The notes under the pieces are model-generated. The model saw nothing but the letters and a program-made list of their open reading frames with translations, was not told the DNA's origin and did no database searches. Made by a program: the position numbers and the translations under genes. From Streptomyces sp. AC555_RSS877 (GTDB taxonomy: Bacteria > Actinomycetota > Actinomycetes > Streptomycetales > Streptomycetaceae), in the NCBI RefSeq assembly GCF_019049245.1, contig NZ_JAGMUK010000183.1:124001-188000 (forward strand): a DNA stretch of 64,000 nt. Reading direction: 5' to 3'. Below, piece after piece: positions 18,593 to 26,220 of this stretch (within the stretch, counting starts at the first letter, position 1; each line of letters starts with the position of its first letter).

Positions 18593-18666
18593 CCACCCCG
18601 ACGGCGCTCGCCGTCTGGTGAACTTCCCCTCAGTCCTGGGACAGTTGACGAGACCTCGGGGGGACT

Positions 18667-19905
18667 GTGACACATCGTCAAGGGCTGTTCGGCGCGGGCA
18701 GATCGGCACTGACGCTGCTCACGGCACTCGGCACGCTGGCCGGTGCGGCCCTGGTGGGGGCGGCACCGGCCGGCGCCGGGCAGACGCGCACCCGGATCGC
18801 GGAGGGTGTCGGGTACCAGGAGTTCGACATCCCGGCGGCCAAGGGGCCCGCGCACGCCCACGTCCTGACCGTCGACCTGCGCAACCCGCGCGTCCGCGTG
18901 GACCTGCTGTACCCGGGGGCGGTCGCCGCGCGGGCCACCGTCTCCGCACTGGCCGACGCGACGGGCGCCGTGGCGGGCGTCAACGGCGACTTCTTCAACA
19001 TCACCGAGGCGCAGCACCCGGGTGTCGAGGCCACCGGCGCGAGCGTGGGACCGGCGATCGCCAGGGGCCACACCCTCAAGGCGGCGGTGCCGGACGGGCA
19101 GCGGTTCGGTCCGGCGCTGCCGCCCGGTACGAGCACCGAGGACGTGATCGGCGTCGGCGTCGACCGCCGGGTCCGGATCGGCGCGCTGGCCCTCGACGGC
19201 TCGGTCCGCACCCCGCAGGGACGGCTGCCGCTCGGCGGGCTGAACCAGTACGCGCTGCCGGTCGGGTCGGTCGGGGCGTTCACCTCGGACTGGGGCAGCG
19301 CCTCACGGGTCCGGGCGACCTGCGGCACGGACACGGAACGGGCCGCCCCGTGCAGTACGGACACCCACGAGGTGACGGTCCGGGGCGGGCGGGTCGTGTC
19401 GGCCGCGGCCCGCCCGGGCAGCGGGCCCGTCGCCGCGGGTACCACGGTGCTCGTCGGACGCGAGGCGGGCGCGCAGCAGCTGCGGAAGCTGTCCGCGGGC
19501 GAGGCGGTGACGGTACGGCACCGGCTGGTGGCGTCCCCGTCTCGGATTCCGTTCCGCTTCGCGCTGGGCGGCTACCCGGTCCTCCGGTACGGCCGGCCGC
19601 TGCCGGGCCTCGACGACACCACCTCGGCCGTACGCACGGCCGTGGGGGTCGCGGACGGCGGGCGGCGCCTGCTGCTGCTCGCGCTGGACGGGGCGCCCGA
19701 GTACCGCTCCGGCCTGACGATCGCCGAAGTGGCGCGAGTCCTGCGGGAGCTGGGTGCGGTGCACGGCTGCAGCCTGGACGGCGGCGGCTCGTCGACCCTG
19801 GTCACCCGCGAGCCGGGCGCCACCGCCGTCGCCGTACGGAACAACCCCTCCGGCGGTGTGGAACGCCGCGTCCCGAACGGCATCGGGATCTTCTCCAGGC
19901 CGTAG
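18667..19905 (+). CDS. Secreted phosphodiester glycosidase (NAGPA domain, PF09992)
   Basis: A 412-residue exported protein with an N-terminal signal (about 38 residues ending AGAGQ). The rest matches the phosphodiester glycosidase / NAGPA domain: GAVAGVNGDFFNI near residue 100, an RTAVGV segment, LLLLALDG and the C-terminal CSLDGGGSSTLV with RRVPNGIGIF. Family members remove sugar-1-phosphodiester groups or process envelope glycans; a role in cell-wall or teichoic-type polymer turnover is inferred. GTG 18667 is preceded by GGGGGGA. A 9-bp tandem repeat begins at its stop codon. The leftward gene 19944 converges on it. Confidence 0.9.
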   Translation: MTHRQGLFGAGRSALTLLTALGTLAGAALVGAAPAGAGQTRTRIAEGVGYQEFDIPAAKGPAHAHVLTVDLRNPRVRVDLLYPGAVAARATVSALADATGAVAGVNGDFFNITEAQHPGVEATGASVGPAIARGHTLKAAVPDGQRFGPALPPGTSTEDVIGVGVDRRVRIGALALDGSVRTPQGRLPLGGLNQYALPVGSVGAFTSDWGSASRVRATCGTDTERAAPCSTDTHEVTVRGGRVVSAAARPGSGPVAAGTTVLVGREAGAQQLRKLSAGEAVTVRHRLVASPSRIPFRFALGGYPVLRYGRPLPGLDDTTSAVRTAVGVADGGRRLLLLALDGAPEYRSGLTIAEVARVLRELGAVHGCSLDGGGSSTLVTREPGATAVAVRNNPSGGVERRVPNGIGIFSRP

Positions 19906-19937
19906 GGGCCGTAGGGGCCGTAGGGGCCGTAGGGGCC
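19902..19937. repeat. Four tandem copies of a 9-bp unit (GTAGGGGCC)
   Basis: Exact repeats of GTAGGGGCC at 19902, 19911, 19920 and 19929. The TAG stop of the phosphodiester glycosidase gene is inside the first copy. Copy-number change by slippage would not alter the protein, since the stop comes first. Confidence 0.9.
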
Positions 19938-19943
19938 GCGGCG

Positions 19944-20138
19944 TCAGGGTCTCAGGCTGCTGACGATGCCCGCCGTCGCCGTGAGGCCGCTGCTGATCGT
20001 GGGGGCGATGCTCGTACTGGCCAGCGAGAAGCCGAGCAGCAGGCACACCAGCGCGTGCGAGACCTTCAGCCCGCCGTTGCGCAGGAAGATCACCGCCAGG
20101 ATCAGCAGTAGCATCACCACAGAGATGGAAATCGCCAT
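19944..20138 (-). CDS. Small conserved membrane protein (64 aa)
   Basis: A 64-residue protein with two hydrophobic segments (MAISISVVMLLLILAVIFL at the start and HALVCLLLGFSLASTSIA in the middle) and a short polar tail ending VSSLRP. ATG 20138 has an excellent AGGAGG site 7 bp upstream, and codon use is normal, so I regard it as real. I recognise similar small proteins in Streptomyces but know no function. It converges with the phosphodiester glycosidase gene. Confidence 0.8.
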   Translation of the reverse strand: MAISISVVMLLLILAVIFLRNGGLKVSHALVCLLLGFSLASTSIAPTISSGLTATAGIVSSLRP

Positions 20139-20247
20139 CGTCAACCTCCTCCACCACGCCCGGTTCACGGCTTTCGGCCGCAAGTGTGGCGTAGTGGAGG
20201 CTTCGTCCGGGCGGCTGACCTGTCCTCCGAACGTGTGATGTCCGTGT

Positions 20248-21105
20248 CTACCGGTGGGCGTCCAGGAAGGCTTCCAGTCCGGCGAGGTCGTCGGTGTTGA
20301 GGTGGTCGACGTCGGCGGCGAGCAGTTCGGCCCACAGGGCGTCCCGGGCGGGGCCGGCCACGTCCGGGGTGGCCCAGAACCGGACCCTCTGCCCGCGTGC
20401 GTGGGCCGTCCGCACGATGGTCCGCAGCTTCTGCCGTTCGGTGTCCGGGAAGGCGCCCACGCCCCGCCAGGTGAAGTTGAGCGTCCAGTTGTCGCTGATC
20501 AGCGGGACGAACGAGGCCGGTGCCGAGGTGCCGAGGTCGGCGAGCCGGCCGTCGTAGAAGGCGCGCCGGACGGTCTGCGCCTCCATGGGTGTACGGGCGG
20601 CGCGGTCCCCGGAGATCACGGCGGTGACCGCGCCGGGCAGGACGCGGCCGTGGACGTAGGTCGTGAACAGGTGCTTGTAGCGCCGCAGATGCCGGTCGAG
20701 TTCGAGATACGTCGACGAGCCCTCGGTCTTGATGTCGATGAGCAGTTGCAGGGGCCTGCGGTGACGCCGGTAGACGGAGCCGTGGTTGGACCTGACGCGG
20801 GCGGCGAGGGGGTCGAGGTAGAGGGATTCGAGGGTGCGGGCCGGGTCGAGGTCGACCGGGTCGTGGGCGACGAGGAGCTGGTCGCCGACGAGAAAGATGT
20901 CGGCCTCCACGCTGCCGAAGCGGTGGTCGAGGGCGTCGAGGAGGGGGCGCGGGTGCTCGTAGTCGTTGTGGGCGTGGGCGCGCCACAACGGCCGCGGGCG
21001 GTGCCTCTGTTCGCCGGCCAGCGCACTGGCGGCGGGCAGGGCGACCGTGCCCGCGAGGGCGGCGCCGAGGGTGGTGAGGGCTCTGCGACGGGTGGTGAGG
21101 GCCAT
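20248..21105 (-). CDS. Exported GDPD/PI-PLC-like phosphodiesterase
   Basis: A 285-residue exported TIM-barrel protein. The N-terminus (TTRRRALTTLGAALAGTVAL) looks like a Tat signal, with cleavage near residue 31. The mature part begins with the catalytic HAHNDYEH, then SVEADIFLVGDQLLVAHDP and LLIDIKTEG, matching uncharacterised members of the PI-PLC/glycerophosphodiester phosphodiesterase superfamily. It probably hydrolyses a phosphodiester or phospholipid head group outside the cell. ATG 21105 follows GGGAGGC. The genes around it do not help to define the substrate. Confidence 0.9.
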   Translation of the reverse strand: MALTTRRRALTTLGAALAGTVALPAASALAGEQRHRPRPLWRAHAHNDYEHPRPLLDALDHRFGSVEADIFLVGDQLLVAHDPVDLDPARTLESLYLDPLAARVRSNHGSVYRRHRRPLQLLIDIKTEGSSTYLELDRHLRRYKHLFTTYVHGRVLPGAVTAVISGDRAARTPMEAQTVRRAFYDGRLADLGTSAPASFVPLISDNWTLNFTWRGVGAFPDTERQKLRTIVRTAHARGQRVRFWATPDVAGPARDALWAELLAADVDHLNTDDLAGLEAFLDAHR

Positions 21106-21235
21106 GCTCTGCCTCCCTGGTAGGCCTTACGGGACCGCAGAGAGTATGCGTTCCTCAAGGGCCCAAGGAGCAGTGCCGGGAGAGGAGTTGGCCGGACTGC
21201 CGCTGTCCGTTCACTTCGTCCGGGCGGAGCACGCG

Positions 21236-21267
21236 AAAGAGCCCGCCCCAGGTGGGGCGGGCTCTTT
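21236..21267. terminator. Hairpin terminator of the acyl-CoA operon
   Basis: Perfect 14-bp stem (AAAGAGCCCGCCCC / GGGGCGGGCTCTTT) with an AGGT loop, 10 bp past the stop of the leftward acyl-CoA dehydrogenase gene. A/T-rich ends on both sides make it work in either direction. Confidence 0.9.
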
Positions 21268-21277
21268 CCGGTGGATG

Positions 21278-22351
21278 TCAGGGGGCTTGGAGGCCGACGA
21301 GTTCGGCCACCGCCTCCCGGTGCGCGCCGGCCGTCCCGTACGCGATCGAGTCGGCCTTGGACCGCTTCAGGTACAGGTGGGCCGGGTGCTCCCAGGTCAT
21401 GCCGATCCCGCCGTGCAGCTGGACGGCCTCCTCGGCCGCGTGCACGGCGACGGAGGCCGCGTACGCCTGGGCGACGGCGACCGCCACGTCCGCGTCCTCG
21501 CCGGTCGCGAGTGCGTCCGCCGCATGGCGAGCGGCGGCACGCAGGTTGACGACCTCCAGCCACAGCTGGGCGAGCCGGTGCTTGAGCGCCTGGAACCCGC
21601 CGACGGGCCGGTTGAACTGCTTGCGCTCCTTGAGGTACCGGACCGTCTCCGTCAGCGACCATTCGGCCAGCCCCAGTTGCTCGGAGGCGAGCAGCCCGGC
21701 TCCGGCCCGCAGCGCCCGTCGTACGGCCGGCTCGGCCTCCCCGATGCGACGGGCCGAAGCCCCGTCGAGGGTGACGGTCGCGAGCGGCCGGGTCAGGTCC
21801 AGCGAGACCTGCGGGGCGACGGTCACCGCGTCCGCGTCGACCGCGTACAGCCCGCCGTCCTCGGCGGGCACGAGCAGCACATCGGCTGCCGCCGCGTCCG
21901 CGATGCCGGTCAGCTTCCCGTGCAGGGTGCCGCCTTCCAGGCGTACGGCCTTGTGGGCGCCGCCCGGGGCGACGCTCAGGGCGACGGCGAGGACGCCGAT
22001 GCGCCGGCCGGACGCCAACTCGGCGAGCAGGTCGTCGGCCCCGCACACCAGCAGTGCCTCGGTGGCGACGACGGCGCTGGTCAGGTAGGGCACGGGGGCG
22101 ACCGCGCGCCCCAACTCCTCGAGGACGACGGCGGCCTCGCGGTGCGAGGCGCCCTGGCCGCCCTGCGCCTCGGGCACCAGGAGCCCGGCGAGGCCCATGC
22201 CGTCGGCGAGCGCCTTCCACAGCGAGCGGTCGTGCGGTGCGCCGGTCTCGGTGCGGGCGATCACGCCCGCGGCGTCGCAGTGGTCCGTGAGCAGGTCGCG
22301 GACGGCGGCGCGCAGCGCGTCCTCCTCCTCCGAGTAGAGAAGATCCGTCAT
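21278..22351 (-). CDS. Acyl-CoA dehydrogenase (short form)
   Basis: A 357-residue FAD enzyme of the acyl-CoA dehydrogenase superfamily: N-terminal helical domain, a weaker middle domain, and a C-terminal domain with YLKERKQFNRPVGGFQALKH and AVQLHGGIGMTWEHPAHLYLKR. The usual catalytic Glu region is less clear, as in the small subunit of heteromeric FadE dimers. Its ATG overlaps the upstream dehydrogenase stop (ATGA), so the two are probably made together and may form a heteromer of the type used for sterol or CoA side-chain oxidation in actinobacteria. The heteromer is inferred from the arrangement. Confidence 0.93.
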   Translation of the reverse strand: MTDLLYSEEEDALRAAVRDLLTDHCDAAGVIARTETGAPHDRSLWKALADGMGLAGLLVPEAQGGQGASHREAAVVLEELGRAVAPVPYLTSAVVATEALLVCGADDLLAELASGRRIGVLAVALSVAPGGAHKAVRLEGGTLHGKLTGIADAAAADVLLVPAEDGGLYAVDADAVTVAPQVSLDLTRPLATVTLDGASARRIGEAEPAVRRALRAGAGLLASEQLGLAEWSLTETVRYLKERKQFNRPVGGFQALKHRLAQLWLEVVNLRAAARHAADALATGEDADVAVAVAQAYAASVAVHAAEEAVQLHGGIGMTWEHPAHLYLKRSKADSIAYGTAGAHREAVAELVGLQAP

Positions 22352-23529
22352 CGGGCCAGGTCCTTCCAGGCGACGTCCTTGTCGGTGCGCGGCTCGGAGG
22401 GCAGGCCCAGGACGCGCTCGGCGACGATGTTCAGCAGGACCTCGGTGGTCCCGCCCTCGATGCTGTTGCCCTTGGAACGGAGGTAGCGGTAGCCGGCGTC
22501 GCGTCCCGTGAAGTCGACCAGCTCCGGTCGGCGCATGGTCCAGTCCTCGTACAACAGGCCCTCCTCACCGAGGAGTTCGACCTCCAGGCCGCTGATCTCC
22601 TGGTTGAGACGGGCGAACGCGAGCTTCATGCCGGAGCCCTCGGGGCCGGGCTGGCCGGCGACGAGCTGCTGGCGCAGCCGTTCGCCGGTGAGGCGGGCGA
22701 CCTCGGCCTCGACCCAGAGCTTGAGCAGTCGCTGGTGGAGGTCGTGGGTGCGCAGTTCGGGGCGTTCGCGCCAGGTCCTGGAGACGGGGCCGATCATGCC
22801 GCCCTCGCGGGGCAGCCGCATGCCGCCGATGGCGACGCGTTCGTTGTTCAGCGTGGTCTGCGCGACCCGCCAGCCGTCGCCGACCTCGCCGAGGCGGCGG
22901 GAGTCGGGGATGCGGACGTCGGTGAGGAACACCTCGTTGAACTCGGCCTCGCCGGTGATCTGGCGCAGCGGCCGGACCTCGACACCCGGGTCGGTCATGT
23001 CGCAGATGAAGTAGGTGATGCCCCGGTGCTTGGGCACGTCCGGGTCGGTCCGGGCGATGAGGATGGCCCAGCGAGCGAGGTGGGCGCTGGACGTCCACAC
23101 CTTCTGCCCGTTCACCACCCAGTCGTCGCCCTCTCGGACGGCCCGGGTCCCGAGCGCGGCGAGGTCGGATCCGGCGCCGGGCTCGCTGAACAGCTGGCAC
23201 CAGACCTCCTCCCCCACCCACAGTGGCCGCAGGTACCGCTGCTTCTGCTCCCCCGTGCCGTAGCCGAGGATCGTCGGCGCGGCCATCCCGAGGCCGATGC
23301 CGATGCGCCGCGGGTCGTTGTCGGGGGCGCCCGCGGCCTCCAGCTCGGCGTCCACCACGGCCTGGAGGGAGCGCGGGGCGCCGAGCCCGCCGAGGCCCTC
23401 CGGGTAGTGCACCCACGCCAGTCCGGCGTCGAAGCGGGCCTTCAGGAAGTTGGTCCGGTCGGTGGTCGCGGGCGGGTACGCGGCCAGCAACTCCTCGGTA
23501 CGGCGCCTGAGTTCGGCTGCGTCGGTCAT
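22348..23529 (-). CDS. Acyl-CoA dehydrogenase (large form)
   Basis: A 393-residue FAD-dependent acyl-CoA dehydrogenase. The flavin/substrate signature is visible as CQLFSEPGAGSDLAALGTRA followed by WVVNGQKVWTSSAH. The C-terminal domain has LRSKGNSIEGGTTEVLLNIV, typical of the FadE group paired with a short partner. It is joined on both sides by ATGA overlaps: the quinone oxidoreductase before it and the short dehydrogenase after it. Substrate chain type is unknown. The unit most likely handles alpha,beta-oxidation of an unusual acyl-CoA. Confidence 0.94.
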   Translation of the reverse strand: MTDAAELRRRTEELLAAYPPATTDRTNFLKARFDAGLAWVHYPEGLGGLGAPRSLQAVVDAELEAAGAPDNDPRRIGIGLGMAAPTILGYGTGEQKQRYLRPLWVGEEVWCQLFSEPGAGSDLAALGTRAVREGDDWVVNGQKVWTSSAHLARWAILIARTDPDVPKHRGITYFICDMTDPGVEVRPLRQITGEAEFNEVFLTDVRIPDSRRLGEVGDGWRVAQTTLNNERVAIGGMRLPREGGMIGPVSRTWRERPELRTHDLHQRLLKLWVEAEVARLTGERLRQQLVAGQPGPEGSGMKLAFARLNQEISGLEVELLGEEGLLYEDWTMRRPELVDFTGRDAGYRYLRSKGNSIEGGTTEVLLNIVAERVLGLPSEPRTDKDVAWKDLAR

Positions 23530-24503
23530 GCCGCGCCTCCTTCGGCGAGTCCGGGGACGACGACGACCCGGCCGGTGGTGACGCCGTCGCCGACCCGCTG
23601 CACGGCCGCCGCGGCGCCGCCCAGCGGCACGCGCTCGCTCACCAGCGGCTTGATCGCGCCCCGGGCGGTCAGCTCGGTGAGCTGTTCGTGGCAGTGCTGG
23701 ACCAGTTTCGGGTTCTTGGTGTTGTACAGGCCCCAGTGCAGGCCGAGGACCGAGTAGTTCTTCACCAGCGGGTGGTTGAGCGACGGGCTGGGGATCGTCC
23801 CGCTCGCGAAGCCGACGACGACGATCCGGCCCTCGAAGGCGACGACCTTGGCCGACTGGGCGTAGGCCTCGCCGCCGACGGGGTCGTAGATCACGTCGGC
23901 CCCCCGGCCGCCGGTGGCCTCCTTCACGGCGGCGATGACGTTCTCGCTATGCCGGTCGATCACCACGTCACAGCCCGACTCCCGGGCGACGGCGGCCTTG
24001 TCGGTGCCGCCCACGACACCGATCACGGTCGCGCCGGCCGCCTTGCCGAGCTGCACGGCCGCGCTGCCGACCCCTCCGGCGGCAGCGTGGACGAGCAGCG
24101 TCTCGCCGGCTTCCAGGCGGGCCCGCCGGTGCAGACCGAACCAGCCCGTCTGGTAGCCGATGTGCAGGGCGGCGGCCTCGGCGTCGTCCAGCGAGTCGGG
24201 GGCGGCCAGCAGAGCGGCGGCGTCCGCGACGGCGTACTCGGCGAAACCGCCGTACGGCAGCGCGGGGTTGGCGATGACCCGCCGCCCGTCCTCGGTCTCG
24301 CCGCAGATCTCCACGCCCGGCGTGAACGGCAGTGGCGGCCTGACCTGGTAGTGGCCCCGGACCATGAGCACGTCCGGGAAGTTGATGTTCGCGGCACGCA
24401 CCTTCAGCAGGACCTGGCCGTCACCGGGCGTGGGCCGCGCCACGTCGGCGAGGCGCATCACCTCGCCCGGCTCGCCGTTCTCGTGCACTTGCCATGCCTG
24501 CAT
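23526..24503 (-). CDS. NADPH:quinone oxidoreductase-like MDR enzyme
   Basis: A 325-residue medium-chain reductase of the zinc-free quinone reductase/enoyl reductase group. It has the N-terminal GroES-like fold (ANINFPDVLMVRGHYQ) and a Rossmann NADPH site (LLVHAAAGGVGSAAVQLGKA). There are no structural zinc Cys residues. ATG 24503 has GGAGG 6 bp upstream. It is first in the leftward operon with two acyl-CoA dehydrogenases, so it may reduce an enoyl-CoA or act in electron transfer. A palindrome at 24561-24572 lies before it. Confidence 0.92.
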   Translation of the reverse strand: MQAWQVHENGEPGEVMRLADVARPTPGDGQVLLKVRAANINFPDVLMVRGHYQVRPPLPFTPGVEICGETEDGRRVIANPALPYGGFAEYAVADAAALLAAPDSLDDAEAAALHIGYQTGWFGLHRRARLEAGETLLVHAAAGGVGSAAVQLGKAAGATVIGVVGGTDKAAVARESGCDVVIDRHSENVIAAVKEATGGRGADVIYDPVGGEAYAQSAKVVAFEGRIVVVGFASGTIPSPSLNHPLVKNYSVLGLHWGLYNTKNPKLVQHCHEQLTELTARGAIKPLVSERVPLGGAAAAVQRVGDGVTTGRVVVVPGLAEGGAA

Positions 24504-24560
24504 GCGGGGCCTCCACGGGACTCACGGGACTGCGTCGTCTGACCGGGTCCTCCGCATACT

Positions 24561-24572
24561 AAGCGGTCGCTT
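24561..24572. promoter_or_regulatory. Candidate TetR-type operator AAGCGGTCGCTT
   Basis: Near-perfect palindrome AAGCG-GT-CGCTT, 57 bp before the oxidoreductase start and just outside the 3' end of the XRE-cupin gene. Similar AGCG-type sites precede fatty-acid operons governed by TetR proteins. No TetR gene is adjacent, so the regulator is unknown. Confidence 0.45.
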
Positions 24573-24597
24573 GCCGATCAGGGAACAGTCGGATGCG

Positions 24598-25188
24598 TCA
24601 CGACCGCTTGGGCCGCGCCCGTACGTGGATCCGCTCGCCCTGCGGTCCGAACAGGCTGAGGAACTCCGCCGGCCCCTCCCCCGTCGACCCGAACCAGTGC
24701 GGCACCCGGGTGTCGAACTCGACGACCTCCCCGGCCGTCAGAACGGCATCATGCCCGCCCAGCACGAGCCGGAGCCGCCCCGACAGCACGTACAGCCACT
24801 CGTAGCCCTCATGGGTCCGCGGCTCCGGTTCCTCGTTCGCCTGCGGCACCAGCACCTTGAAGGCCTGGAGTCCGCCGGGCTGGCGGGTGAGCGGCCAGTA
24901 GGTGCGCCCGTGCCGGGAGATCGGTGCGGCCCGCACCCGCGGATCGCGCACCGACGGCGCGCCCACCAGCTCGTCCAGCGCCACCTCGTGGGCCCGCGCG
25001 ATCGGCAGCAGCAGCTCCAGGCTGGGCTTGCGCAGCCCCGACTCCAGCCGGGACAGCGTGCTCACCGAGATGCCGGTCACCTCGGACAGCCCGGCCAGCG
25101 TGGCCTGCCGCTCCTTCCGGATCCGCCGCAGCCTCGGGCCGACCTCGGCGAGGACCTCGTCCATGTCGTCGTCACTCATGGCTTCCAT
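24598..25188 (-). CDS. XRE-family regulator with C-terminal cupin domain
   Basis: A 196-residue regulator. The HTH is RLRRIRKERQATLAGLSEVT followed by ISVSTLSRLESGLRKPSLEL. From about residue 105 a cupin beta-barrel follows (THEGYEWLYVLSGRLRLVLG, FDTRVPHWFGSTG) that probably senses a small ligand. Proteins of this XRE-cupin type often repress neighbouring oxidoreductases. I use ATG 25188; ATG 25179 is 3 codons later and equally possible. It is divergent from the CPYC oxidoreductase gene at 25259, the likely target. The 70-bp space holds short inverted repeats such as CAAA-CACA-TTTG. Confidence 0.92.
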   Translation of the reverse strand: MEAMSDDDMDEVLAEVGPRLRRIRKERQATLAGLSEVTGISVSTLSRLESGLRKPSLELLLPIARAHEVALDELVGAPSVRDPRVRAAPISRHGRTYWPLTRQPGGLQAFKVLVPQANEEPEPRTHEGYEWLYVLSGRLRLVLGGHDAVLTAGEVVEFDTRVPHWFGSTGEGPAEFLSLFGPQGERIHVRARPKRS

Positions 25189-25258
25189 TGCAGTTTCGGC
25201 AAACACATTTGTCAATGCGGCAGCGGGAGAGCGACTGTCTCAGTGGAGGTGGTCACCA

Positions 25259-26191
25259 ATGACCGAGAACTACGAAGTGGTCGTCGTCGGCGGCGGCGCG
25301 GCCGGGCTGTCCGCCGCGCTGGTCCTGGGCCGGGCCCGGCGCCACACGCTGGTCGTCGACGCGGGCGAACCGCGCAACGCTCCCGCCGCGCACATGCAGG
25401 GCTATCTGTCCCGGGACGGCATGTCCCCGGCCGACTTCCTGGCGGCCGGCCGCGAGGAGATCGCGCGGTACGGCGTCGAGCTCGTCCGGGACCGGGTGGC
25501 CGACGTCGCCGAGGGCTTCACCGTGGACCTGGCGAGCGGGCGCACCGTGCGCGCCCGACGGCTCGTGATCGCCACCGGCCTCAAGGACGAACTGCCCGCC
25601 GTCCCGGGCCTCGCCGAGCGCTTCGGGCGCGATGTCCTGCACTGCCCGTACTGCCACGGCTGGGAGGTCCGCGACCAGGCGTTCGGCGTGCTCGCCACCA
25701 CCCCGATGAGCGTGCACCAGGCGTTGATCGTGTCCCAGTGGTCGAAGGACGTGAGCTTCTTCCTGCACACCGTCGCCGAGCAGGAACTGTCGGACGACGA
25801 CCTGCGCAGGCTGGCGGCGGCCGGGGTCAGGGTGGTCCCCGGCGAGGTCTCCGGACTGGTCACGCGGGACGACCGGCTCACCGGAGTCCGGCTCACGGAC
25901 GGCACCACGCACGACCGCGAGGTGCTGTTCGTGGCGCCCCGGGCCGTCCCGCAGACCGATCTGCTCCGGCGCCTGGGCGCCGAGCTGCGGGAGACACCGT
26001 TCGGCGCGTACCCCGTCGTCGACGAGACGGGCCTGACGAGCGTGCCCGGTGTGTGGTCCGCGGGCAACGCGACGGGCTTCGCGGAGCAGGTCGTGAACGC
26101 GGCGGCCGGCGGCTACCGGGCGGGCGCCACGATCAACGGCGAGCTGTTGATGACGGACCTGGACGCGGCCGTCGCGGCCGTCCGGGTGTAG
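25259..26191 (+). CDS. FAD-dependent pyridine nucleotide-disulfide oxidoreductase (CxxC type)
   Basis: A 310-residue flavoprotein like low-molecular-weight thioredoxin reductase. The FAD site is VVVVGGGAAGLSAALVLGRA, with an ATG motif (IATGLKDELPAV) and a C-terminal FAD motif (GVWSAGNATGFAEQVVNAAA). The redox site is CPYC in HCPYCHGWE, not the CATC of true thioredoxin reductases. The second, NADPH-binding half lacks a clear GGGDSA signature. The CxxC and missing nucleotide motif recall dithiol oxidases such as GliT or HlmI, but no disulfide natural-product cluster is near. ATG 25259 follows GGAGGTGG. Control by the divergent XRE-cupin protein is likely. Confidence 0.92.
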   Translation: MTENYEVVVVGGGAAGLSAALVLGRARRHTLVVDAGEPRNAPAAHMQGYLSRDGMSPADFLAAGREEIARYGVELVRDRVADVAEGFTVDLASGRTVRARRLVIATGLKDELPAVPGLAERFGRDVLHCPYCHGWEVRDQAFGVLATTPMSVHQALIVSQWSKDVSFFLHTVAEQELSDDDLRRLAAAGVRVVPGEVSGLVTRDDRLTGVRLTDGTTHDREVLFVAPRAVPQTDLLRRLGAELRETPFGAYPVVDETGLTSVPGVWSAGNATGFAEQVVNAAAGGYRAGATINGELLMTDLDAAVAAVRV

Positions 26192-26220
26192 AGAGCCCAC
26201 GTCCGGTGCACCATGGCTGC

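Noticed and set aside
19944..20138. Prophage or plasmid-derived gene because of its small size
   Set aside because: No integrase, att sites or phage genes are near, and codon use is normal.
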